A stretch of 60,000 nt of DNA from Lineus longissimus. Lineage: Eukaryota; Nemertea; Pilidiophora; Heteronemertea; Lineidae. Shown piece after piece: positions 51,301-60,000 of the stretch. The stretch's first letter is position 1. The number at the start of each line of letters is the position of its first letter. The notes under the pieces were generated by a model, which worked only from the letters and a program-made list of their open reading frames with translations, searched no databases and was not told the origin of the DNA. The position numbers were made by a program, and so were the translations under genes. Location of the stretch: positions 23,750,599 through 23,810,598 of the forward strand of contig NC_088309.1 in NCBI RefSeq assembly GCF_910592395.1, given 5' to 3'.

Positions 51301-54300
51301 CTGGCACAAACCATCAGCATTTTCCTAAATCAAACTATTAATTAACACTCTGCAGTATAACTAAGGGTAATTAATTATTTGCTGCAATTAGTATACTTCT
51401 TTATTCACCATCACTGTTTGAAAATATTGTCATTCACTCCCACATATATTGTAATTTGATACATTTTCATAATTCATATCTTCAACAGGGGCACTTGCAA
51501 TAAAGGAAATAATCAGTGACATGTTTTTTTATGTGGCACATTGTTGGTTAAATGGCATTTGTTAATACTGTCCCTGGGGCAATTTCAAAGTATTCACTAA
51601 TATTGCAATCCCTGATTATGTAATGTTATATCAGTAACCTAGACAACATGAAAAGCATCTGTTATGCCCAGGCAATTTGAAGGGTTGGGCTTATTTATAT
51701 CCCTTAGGGCTGTATACACTTGGATAATTTAAAAACAGACCACATGCTCGGGCTATGTGAAGGGTTTGGCATATAATACACACCCTCTACCAAGTCCACA
51801 GGCTAATTAACTGAGACAACTTAAAACCAGATATTGGACAATTGGGCAGGGTCTTTCTTACCATTTTGAGTCCTAGAGATGTCTTTGTTCCCGGTGATAA
51901 CTCAATGCCATCGTCCTCCGGGAATGGTTGAACTCCCTGCTGTTGAATTAGAACACGGACACCAGCAGAAGGCGTCAGGGATGGTAGATATTCAGCCTGC
52001 TCTATAAATAAGGTTAGCGAGAGACCTGAAATGACGGATAGTCTAACATGAGACCTGAAACGACGGCTGGTCTAATATGAGACCTTAAATGACAGATAGT
52101 CCAACATGCGACCTTAAATAACGATAGTCTAACATGTGACCTAAAACACTGATAGTCTAACATGCGACCTAAAACAATGATAGTCTAACATGAGAACTTA
52201 AACACCGATAGTCTAACAGGAGACCTGAAGTACAAGTAAAGTTGGTTACACGGACTTACCAAATGTTGGTCCAGGTTTTGACGATCTTAAGACGTCTACA
52301 TTTTTAGCTGAATTAAATGTGTAGCAGTTTCCGTAATGGCGATTGTAGAATGCGGTAAAGTTCCTGAAAAAAAGATACCTTTTTGCCTACATCAGGAGAA
52401 TATAGACTGCAGTAGATGGTGTAATATTGGTCTCAGTCCAAAGTGCTCATTTGAACTTGAACTGTCAGGAGGGAATCGAGTGATTCAGCCAAATCCACAA
52501 CCTTTCGATCATGACTCAAATGCTCCTTTGCTGCCCCGTTCTCTTAAGTCAGTTCAGATTGGTGCAAATAAATCTTCAGGTGGGAAGGCAATGCTTATTT
52601 AAGACACAAGCTGAAGCAACTGATGAGGCTTTCATTGCCCCGCTCCCACCACCTCCACCAAAGGGTGATTTTTTTTGTCAACTCACGCTGGTGTACACTT
52701 TCTTCCTTGCCAGGTACATTCTAGTAAGAGATCTTCCAGTCTGTGGCCCATTGCAATTCTTGCACTTTGTGGGATCTCATTGAGGAGGGCACTAATGTTT
52801 CGGGCGGCCTCATGACCGACTGTCTTGGAGCCAGGGTCATCAAACCACGGCATGTCTGTGATGTTGTATTCAGGACTGAACTCACGGTACTCCTCATCAT
52901 GCTGAAGAAATAGACAAGTCAAGTCACATTATTTTGGAAATATAGTTTTTATCAGTAATCCTCAGGTGAATGGACATGCACTGGCTACACACCAGATGCA
53001 GAAGACTGGCCATGGCCCTCAGGATGAAATTTTTTGAAATTGACCGAAAATCACAATGTCTTTTTTTATCAAGTGTCTTTGCCTGACTGATGACTTTTGG
53101 GAAACAATTCATTCACTTTTGATAGAAGAAAAGAAGTCTTACCGGAGGTTCCATGAGAGGCTTTAACTTTTCTAGTAGAGAAACACTCCGTTTTGTTTTT
53201 CCACCACCACTACTACCATCACCACCACCCCCACCTCCACTTTGTCTTCTGCCACTTGCTGCTGTTGTCTTGGCAACAGTGGTCGACGGCGCACTTGTCG
53301 GTGTGGTGTTTGGTACTGTTGTTGTCTGGGCAATGGTAGTTGGCATTGTACTTGTAGGTTGGGTACCTGGCACTGCGGTTGTTTGGGCCACAGTGGTTGA
53401 TGGAGCAGTTGTAGTCGTGGTACCTGTGACTGTTGTCTGGGCAGAAGTAGTTGGCTTAGTCTTTGTAGGCTGGGTACTTGGGGCTTCTGTTGTATGGGCA
53501 ACAGTAATCACATCAGGTGGAGACGTCACTGAATTATAAAGAAGGCAGGAGTTGTAAAAGTTATGGCCTTGTTTCACCACTAACCCCAAAAGACCACATC
53601 TTTGTTAAAGCCTCTTCAAACACAAAATATTAGTTCATTGTATCATTGTTTTTTGCACACTGCCAGATTACATGAAAGGTAACTTGTTTTGTACTAAGAA
53701 TTTTTAAATGGATATCATGAAGACTATATACCTCTAATGTGAAGTTCTGTTCATCTGAGGGGAAATTCTCACCTTTTTCATTAATGGTGCTGCTCCCTTC
53801 ACTGCTACCGCCCCCTCCTGTGTTGCTGCCATCAATGCTCCTGCCACCTGCTGTGCTACTGCCTTTACTGCTGCTACTTCCTTCACTGCTGCCACCTCCT
53901 GTAATACTGCCTTCACTGCTGCCACTTCCTTCACTGCTGCCTCCCTCTCCTGTGCTGCTGCTTTTACTGCTGCTACTGCCTTCACTGCTGCCTCCCTCTC
54001 CTGTGCTCCCACCTGTACTGCTGCTACTGCCCTCACTGCTCCCACCTGTAATACTGCCTTCACTGCTGCCTCCCACTCCTGTGCTCCCACCTTTACTGCT
54101 GCTACTGCCTTCGCTGCTCCTACCTCCTGTAATACTGCCTTCACTGCTGCCTCCCTCTCCTGTGCTCCCACCTGTACTGCTGCTACTGCCCTCACTGCTC
54201 CCACCTGTAATACTGCCTTCACTGCTGCCTCCCACTCCTGTGCTCCCACCTTTACTGCTGCTACTGCCTTCGCTGCTTCTACCTCCTGTAATACTGCCTT

Positions 54301-56496
54301 CACTGCTGCCTCCCTCTCCTGTGCTCACACCTTTACTGCTGCTACTGCCTTCACTGCTCCCACCTCCTGTAATATTATCTTCACTGCTTTCAACAACAAT
54401 TGATTCAGTATCAATAGTGAGATCAGCAGCCTCTGGTGGGTCATTTTGAATGAATAGAACCAAAGTTTCGGCAAGATTGTCACTGCTGATTGATGTCACA
54501 TCATCAGCTGTAACATGGTTGGCAAGTTCCACCTTTGACAATACGATGACACTTCCTCGTCTGAAAAATGGCATGGAAATGAACATATCAAGTTGAGAGC
54601 AACATTAACACTTAATGGGCAGCTCAAAGTATTGGAAGTTTGCAGCCAACCTCTCATTTTTTGGTCGAAGGTAAAAAAGTACTGTGTAAGGTTGGAAATT
54701 GCCATACTAGTTTTCTTAGGTAATTATCACTGAACATTGTATAGGATCACATTGTCATTAACTTACTCAAAGCCAGTAATTGAAACATTCCCAACCGAAG
54801 GATTGTTGCTGTACGCACTCAATAACTAAAAGAAAAAAAGCAGCATTTTATACATTGGCTATTTTAGTAATCCAAATAGTCACTCAATTAATTCAAAGAT
54901 CAGGCATGGGTTCAAGGGGTGCATCACGCTTACTGGAAAAAATGCAAGAATATGCTATATGTTCTTCATGCTAGGTGTCCAGTTTATGCGAGGCTATCAA
55001 CCACAAGTAGGCTGAAGGCTGAATATCTTACCAATGTCATCATCTTTGCCGCCAGTGTCTTATACGTCTCTGAATAAGGGTCCTCTAAATCATTGGTGAA
55101 GTTTTGCCTCAATTTAATTGAAACATCAAAGGATGGCTCTGCAATGTAAACAAATTTTGATCATTACCGAGCAGGGGTTGTACAGTATGTTCTCTTGTAT
55201 GCACAAATCAAACCCCCACAACTTAATAGAGCCTTAGTGCTTGTTAAAGTTAAAGTTAAAGCTTTGGGTTTATAGTCTGATATAACTTGAACAATATAGG
55301 TTATCATCTGACTTTACACTTTACTGGTAACCCCTTCTTGTCAACTCTAGTTCAATCGTATGATGGGAAATTCTCACCTCCTGTGCCACCACCTTCACTT
55401 CCACCTGTGCCACCACCTTCACTTCCACCTGTGCCACCACCTCCTGTAATACCACCTTCACTTCCACCTGTGCCACCACCTTCACTTCCACCTGTGCCAC
55501 CACCTCCTGTGTCACCACCTTTAATACAACATGATGTGAATAGACTTTTAATGACAGCGACACGTAGATTTACCTAGTTCTGCCCAGGTTCTTTATAAAA
55601 ATAGTTTGGTATCAATTTCTTAATCTATTGAAGCATTGCTTCAGCCTTGGGATGTCAAAAACTTAATAAACATGACTGGTATGTAAAATATTATGAATTT
55701 CAGTCACATTGTGAGAAAATCTCACCTCCTTCCTTGGAGCTTTCTCCAATTAGTCCTTCCAACCCTCCTCCAGAAGGAGCCTCCATCCCTCCACCACCAG
55801 GACCACCTTTGCCACCAGGACCACCTTTGCCACCACGCCCTCCTTTCATCTGTGACTTCATTGTTTCCATGATAGATTCAAGAACAGCAGTGAACTCTGG
55901 GCCTCCTAATGACTTCTGGGAGAGTCTGAATTGATTCAGGTTACAAATTGATACTGCTGGGAAGTCCAGTTCTTCAAGAACAAGCTGTAAAACATGACAT
56001 GTTTGATTATATTGCTTGGAATACTAACTCTTTGAGAGCCATTTAAAAAGACGTGGTGCGTTTAATTAAAAAAGGCCTCCATCCTGAATCACAACAGGCA
56101 AATTAAGACGCAGTATTTTGTCCCTCCGAATTTTTATAAATCCCACTAACATTAGGCATCAATCCCAATATGTCTAGCTGTTTTCTACCCAGTGTCCCAA
56201 AAAAGACGTTTCCCCCTCTTTATTCATTTCTATTTATCTAAATCAACAGTAATCATGTAAATCTTGCATTAAGTTGATTACTTTACCTCAACGTTGACAT
56301 TTGTGGGATAGTGGCTATAGTTGTCTATGAGCTTCCAAGCCTCCTTCACAAACATACAGGAAAAGCCAATGAATGCAGCAGAATAAAACAGCCTTAAAAG
56401 TATAAACTTTGAGTTTACAGCCTTTGGTAAGCCGTGCCCAGAAAAGCTGTCGAAAAACTCCCTGGTGATGAGCCTGAGATTCCGTTTACCTCGCAT
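48344..56496 (-). CDS. DEG/ENaC sodium channel subunit with extracellular SEA and mucin-like insert
   Basis: Trimeric amiloride-type cation channel family. Exons in transcript order: 56287-56496, 55726-55984, 55378-55518, 55032-55138, 54767-54825, 53773-54560, 53143-53528, 52687-52901, 52260-52363, 51862-52025, 50591-50680, 50215-50320, 49848-49920, 49624-49681, 49360-49433, 48950-49025, 48344-48652. Every junction is in phase (3219 nt, 1072 residues). Channel marks: gating His-Gly in SGHGLP, TM1, FPAVSICNLNQFR, FYNRHYGNCYTFNS, EQAEYLPSL and PFPEDDG, the Cys-rich palm (CGCSDP; CHCRQAC), and TM2 GLWLGFSFLTLSEFVEL with the G-x-S filter. Residues about 157-635 interrupt the finger region with Gly-rich, SEA, Ser/Gly and Thr/Pro tracts, so it is about twice the usual size. 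The frame stays open upstream of the chosen ATG; the N-terminus could be longer. No gene symbol can be assigned. Confidence 0.95.
49120..49265. mobile_element. SINE-like dispersed repeat fragment
   Basis: TGTCCTTGAGTAAGACACCT, CTGCACTGCTTC and TGGTATAAATGGT resemble a short interspersed repeat common in aquatic animals (CCTTGAGCAAGACACT type). In an intron of the channel gene. Confidence 0.35.
50746..50944. mobile_element. TA-flanked MITE in channel-gene intron
   Basis: Same family as 47004-47175: left TACCGTCGAACCTCCC, right GAGAGGTTCTACTGTA, interior TCCTCTGTAATCAAGACATC. About 199 bp, noncoding. Confidence 0.7.
50945..51861 (-). other. AT-rich channel-gene intron part
   Basis: No exon, repeat family or RNA gene is recognised between the MITE and the exon coding for GLSLTLFIEQAEYLPSL. 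Confidence 0.6.
52026..52240. repeat. Intronic minisatellite, ~27-30-bp unit
   Basis: About seven units of GATAGTCTAACATGAGACCT with small variations. It starts right at the acceptor of the EQAEYLPSL exon, whose first bases (GTCTC) are themselves inside the first unit. Confidence 0.75.
53143..53528 (-). other. Thr/Pro-rich mucin-like exon with convertase-like site
   Basis: Residues about 522-650. Repeated TTxAPSTTVAQTTAVPGTQP-type motifs are suited to O-glycosylation. They are followed by GRR, a Gly stretch and K-T-K-R (632-635) before SVSLLEKLKPLMEPP, where the channel resumes. The exon enters in phase 1 and leaves in phase 0. Confidence 0.8.
53773..54388 (-). repeat. Coding minisatellite: Ser/Gly/Glu tract of the channel
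   Basis: Residues about 317-521 repeat GGSSEGSSSSKGGSTGE-like units. A higher-order unit of about 159 bp (53 residues) is present twice almost identically (CTTTACTGCTGCTACTGCC at 54091 and 54250). The frame stays open through the array, so unit number can change without a frameshift. Confidence 0.85.
54389..55138 (-). other. SEA domain coding segment within the channel (exons 4-6)
   Basis: Residues about 204-316. The pattern FDVSIKLRQNFTNDLEDPYS, then ETYKTLAAKMMTLL, then VGNVSITGFE-RGSVIVLSKVEL fits the SEA fold. G261-S262-V-I-V matches the G/SVVV autoproteolysis site known from MUC1-type SEA domains. N-glycosylation sequons NFT and NVS lie inside. SEA domains are extracellular and often next to mucin tracts, as here. 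Confidence 0.85.
55378..55518 (-). repeat. Gly-rich linker exon of the channel, internally repeated
   Basis: A 141-nt symmetric exon (phase 1 at both ends), made of GGGTGGSEGGGTGGSEGG repeats. It precedes the SEA exons and shares the donor sequence GTGAGAATTTCCC with the Ser/Gly exon, suggesting that the two repeat exons have a common origin. Being symmetric, it could be skipped without a frameshift. Confidence 0.75.
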
Positions 56497-57529
56497 TGTC
56501 CTTTTTTCCCAGGGTTGCTAATCTTGGTTATTATAACTGTTTTATGTGTAGTTAAGCAAGTTAGACAACAACTCTTTGAATCCCGCTGCAGAAACCACAG
56601 ATGCGCTCTTATCTAGACTTGGACTTCCCCTTTCGGTACTAACATAAAAAAGGTTTTTGGGCACTTCATCTTCCCTTCAGGGAAAGCAACAACCAAACCA
56701 TGGTACTCATATCAAAAATCAACAACAGCAAGCACTTTTCACACTATCAGTCTTCTCCCATTTCAGAAATCAACTATGAGAATTTGTATCCAGAGTCATA
56801 GAGAAAAAGATTCAGGAGACGCAAAACCATCAATTCAAAGTGCAGTCATTAGACTCGGAGAAAGTATATCAAAATATGTTTCCAAGGACTCGTATTCCAT
56901 TAGTTCTGACTCGTCGATGAGATAACTTGTGTATCCGATAAGACTCGCCTTGATCTGATCAGTGAAAAACCGAAACACTCTCAAATAGCCGAACATGTCT
57001 GTGTCCAGGCAGTTGACAACTGTTATATCCTAGGTGGAGTTTAGAGAAATATTTTCATACACTTCTCCAGGGTGTTCTGAATAATTGATGAGTGATTTGA
57101 AAGGAAATGTGCCGTTGTGTAATTCTTGTTTATTTTTATCGGAATTTCCCTCAAGGTTATGGATTTTCAGAAATATGGGTGACCTAGTCATTTGATGTGA
57201 CATCATGTTTCTGTATTGTTGATTCTTGGTGACTGCTGTCAAATTATTGATTTTTGGCAAATAACAAACCATTTAGAACTGTTTGGCAGATAAATATTGA
57301 ATAGTTTTGGACTTAGAAAACAACCCTGTCTGCTCAGAAACCTCTTCGAGACCATGCCTGATAATTGGACATTTTGGCTTGGTGTTTATCAAAAGAGGTC
57401 AATAAAGCATCATTGATCATGTTGTATGCTTTGAAGACTGATGTTTAACATATTTATGTTGTCATAATGGTAATAAAAATACAATCACTATGTCTGCTTC
57501 AAAAAACTATTTTGTCCACTTCTGTTCTG
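56497..57529. other. 5' flank of the channel gene
   Basis: No gene is supported. The promoter of the channel and possible 5' exons must lie here or further right. No clear TATA box or initiator stands out. Confidence 0.5.
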
Positions 57530-58100
57530 AATTATGAGCTGCCTGCTTCAGAAACTTACTCATGCTTGTGCAAGTTGTGACATTGTCTTCATACTACCCA
57601 AGGACAGCTTCCTCAAAAAGGTCACATTGGTACACCCTGAAATCGCTTACATGATTATGTTGATGCAAGTTGTGACATTGTCTTCACCACTCATTACACC
57701 ACCCAAGGACTGTCTACCAAAGACGTGACCAACCCCTGAAAACTGCATGATCATGGTCATGCAAGTAGTGACACTGTCTTCATACCCAAAGTAGTGACAC
57801 TGTCTTCATAGCCAAGGAACAGGCCATAGGTACTCAAAAAGTGCAGGTGTGACTGAGTATGCACTTCTTGTAACACACTGAAAGGATAGCCTCCGGACAC
57901 ATGATGTCCCCCTCGAAAACTGCAAGTACAATCATCTTGGAGCAAGTTATGACCTTGTCTTCGTCCCACATTATGCCACATAAGGACTGTGTCACCAAAC
58001 AGGCCAGATGTGCATTATCTGAAACCTGCCTTCATCATCATGTTGATGCAGGTTGTGAAATTGTCTTTACCCAGCATCTCGCCACGTCAAGTATGTCTTT
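57530..58100. repeat. Diverged tandem repeat, ~100-125-bp unit
   Basis: Variants of GCAAGTTGTGACATTGTCTTC followed by ACCCAAGGACTGTC and a CACCCTGAAAACTGC-like segment recur about five times. Confidence 0.6.
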
Positions 58101-60000
58101 CCCGTGCTAGAGAACAACCTTTATTCTTTTGGGACACCCTGAATAGCTACTTCTTTATTCAGTTTATCTGGTCCCTGCTGGAGAACAACCAATCATCACT
58201 TGCCTGTAATTTGGGACTTCTCATTTCGCCCCTGTGAGTGAGCATTTCGTCCATCATGTCTCACTCTTCTTGGGAACAACCTACAGTCATTGGAGACACC
58301 CTGAATAGCTGTCTCCTTGTCAGTTATGTCCTGCTCTTGTGAGAGAACAATCTACTGTATTTTGGGACACCCTGAATATCAAGCATTTCATCCAGTCTTG
58401 CCCATGTTCGTGCATGTGCCTTAAAGTCCTTTGATGCACCCTGAACAACTGTCCCTTAATCAATTATGTCTCGCCCTTATGAGAGAACAACCTACTGTCA
58501 TTGGGGAACCCTGGATAGCAAGCATTTCGTCCGTTATGTCTCGCCCATGTTAGTGAACAACCGATGTTCGAGACACCCTGAATAGCTGTCTGTTAATCAG
58601 CAATGTCTTGCCGTTGCGAGAGAACAATCTACTGTATAATGGGACATCCTAAATAGCAAGCATTCGTTCAGTATGGCTCACCTACGTTGGTGAACAACCT
58701 ACCGTCTCTGAGACAGCCTGGATAGCTGCCTCTTTGTCAGTTTCGCTTGTGAGAAAACAATCTACTGTGTTTCGGACACCCTGAATAGCAAGCATTTCGG
58801 CCGTTATACCTCGCCCATGTTGGTGAATGACTTGCTGTCTTCGGATACACCCTGAATAGCTGTCTCTATCAGCTATGTCTCGCCGTTGTGAGAGAACTAT
58901 CCAATGTCTTTGGGGACACCCTGCGCGGCATAGCAAGCACTTCTTCCAGTATGTCTCGCCCATGTTGGTGAACGACTTGCTGTCTTCGGATACACCCTGA
59001 AAAGCTGTCTCTATCAGCTATGTCTCGCCCATGTGAGAGAACTATCCAATGTCTTTGGGGACACCCTGCATAGCAAGTACTTCGTCCAGTATGTCTCGCC
59101 CATGTTGGTGAACGACTTGCTGTCTTCGGATACACCCTGAAAAGCTGCCTCTATCAGCTATGTCTCGCCCATGTGAGAGAACTATCCAGTGTCTTTGGGG
59201 ACACCCTGTATACAAGTACTTCGTCCAGTATGTCTCGCCCATGTTGGTGAACAATCCACCGTCTTCGGATACACTCTGAATAGCTGTCTCTATCAGTTTT
59301 GTCTCACCCTTGAACTATCTAGTGTCATTGGACAACCTGCAGAGCAAGCATTTCGTCCAGTATGTCTCGTATGTTGGTGAACAACCTACCGTCTTTGAGA
59401 CAGACTGAATATCAATCTGTTCAACAGTTACTTCTCGCCCTTGTCAGAACACTTCATCCAATATGTCTTCTCATATAGTACAACCTACAGTGCAGTCTAT
59501 TTCATCCAATACATCTGGTCCTTGTTTGGGAACTACTTACCGTCTTCTGGGAAACCCTGTATAGCTTCATCCAGTTCATCTTGCTCTTGTTAGAGAGAAA
59601 CTGTCGTATTTTTGGGACAAACTGAGTACCCAGTACTTCATCCATAATGTCTCCACCTTGTTAGATAACAGCCTACTGTCTTCTAAGACGCTCTAAATAG
59701 TGAGCATTCCGTCTATTACCGCTCACTCATTTTGGTAAACAACCTACTGTCTTTTGAGACCACCAGAATAGCTGTCTCTGCCTCGCCCTTGTGAGAGAAC
59801 ACTTCAATCAATGTATCTCCCTCTCATTAGATTAGGGCCCGAAATGACCTTTGTGACACCCTGAGCAACTGGCATTTCATCCAGTATGTACCCTCCTTGT
59901 TCTCTTTTTAGAGTACAACCTACCGTCTGTTGGGTATTGTCTTCATATAGTACATCTTGTCCTTGCTTTGGGAACTACCGACTGTCGTCTGGGACACGGC
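58100..60000. repeat. Minisatellite array, ~70-bp monomers in ~140-bp dimers
   Basis: Repeats of TATGTCTCGCCCATGTTGGTG, a variable segment, then GGACACCCTGAATAGC. Two alternating monomer types give a dimer period of about 140 bp (aligned points at 58826, 58971, 59111, 59250). The copies at about 58830-59250 are the most alike; the rest are decayed. The array reaches the right edge. Confidence 0.75.

Noticed and set aside
53153-53539. 128-residue plus-strand frame rich in Val
   Set aside because: Antisense of the Thr/Pro-rich exon, whose minus-strand frame fits the splice phases of the channel.
53739-54449. 236-residue open frame on the plus strand, rich in Leu and Pro
   Set aside because: Antisense shadow of the Ser/Gly coding repeat of the channel gene; tandem repeats keep several frames open, and it has no recognisable start context or domain.
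58830-59250. Regularly spaced repeats reminiscent of a CRISPR array
   Set aside because: Eukaryotic minisatellite: the whole 140-bp unit is repeated, with no unique spacers and no cas genes.
58682-59254. Minus-strand open frames with repeated GCPQRHWIVLSHGRDIAD
   Set aside because: Products of the minisatellite; frames break with unit length and there is no gene context.

Overview
The window is nuclear DNA from an animal. Four large multi-exon genes can be rebuilt almost base by base from GT-AG introns, consistent reading phases and family motifs. Moderate-size introns, many short non-autonomous repeats and the gene content (neurofibromin, spinster, KIF22, a DEG/ENaC channel) fit an invertebrate, probably marine (for example lancelet, hemichordate, echinoderm or mollusc). 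I cannot fix the phylum from sequence alone.

Layout. (1) 303-16704, minus: N-terminal half of neurofibromin (NF1), 25 coding exons from the start codon into the RasGAP domain; the rest lies left of the window. (2) 19661-36309, plus: a spinster-family MFS transporter (SPNS1-like), divergent from NF1 and about 3 kb away. After exon 9 comes a series of phase-compatible last exons that each encode a different cytoplasmic C-terminus. (3) 42185-47547, plus: the chromokinesin KIF22 (kinesin-10), 13 coding exons, behind a promoter with four CCAAT boxes and a CDE/CHR-like cell-cycle element. (4) 48344-56496, minus and convergent with KIF22: a complete 17-exon DEG/ENaC channel of about 1072 residues. 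(5) 57530-60000: diverged minisatellite arrays running off the right edge.

The most unusual item is the channel. A typical DEG/ENaC subunit has 500-700 residues. This one carries about 490 extra residues in the extracellular finger region: a Gly-rich linker, a SEA domain with an intact G-S-V-I-V autocleavage motif, a Ser/Gly tandem-repeat tract, a Thr/Pro-rich mucin-like tract and a K-T-K-R convertase-like site. The exons coding for the SEA domain and Ser/Gly tract form a symmetric phase 1-1 module, the signature of exon shuffling. SEA self-cleavage plus furin-type cleavage could release the mucin-like tract, by analogy with inhibitory-tract removal in ENaC; this is inference.

The second unusual item is the spinster tail array: six or seven alternative last exons, two of them apparent duplicates, and one in-frame cassette exon. 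The genes do not form an operon. SPNS1 and KIF22 also share human band 16p11.2, so their adjacency may be old linkage. Intergenic and intronic DNA holds foldback elements, two MITE families, a near-perfect 248-bp palindrome and several minisatellites.
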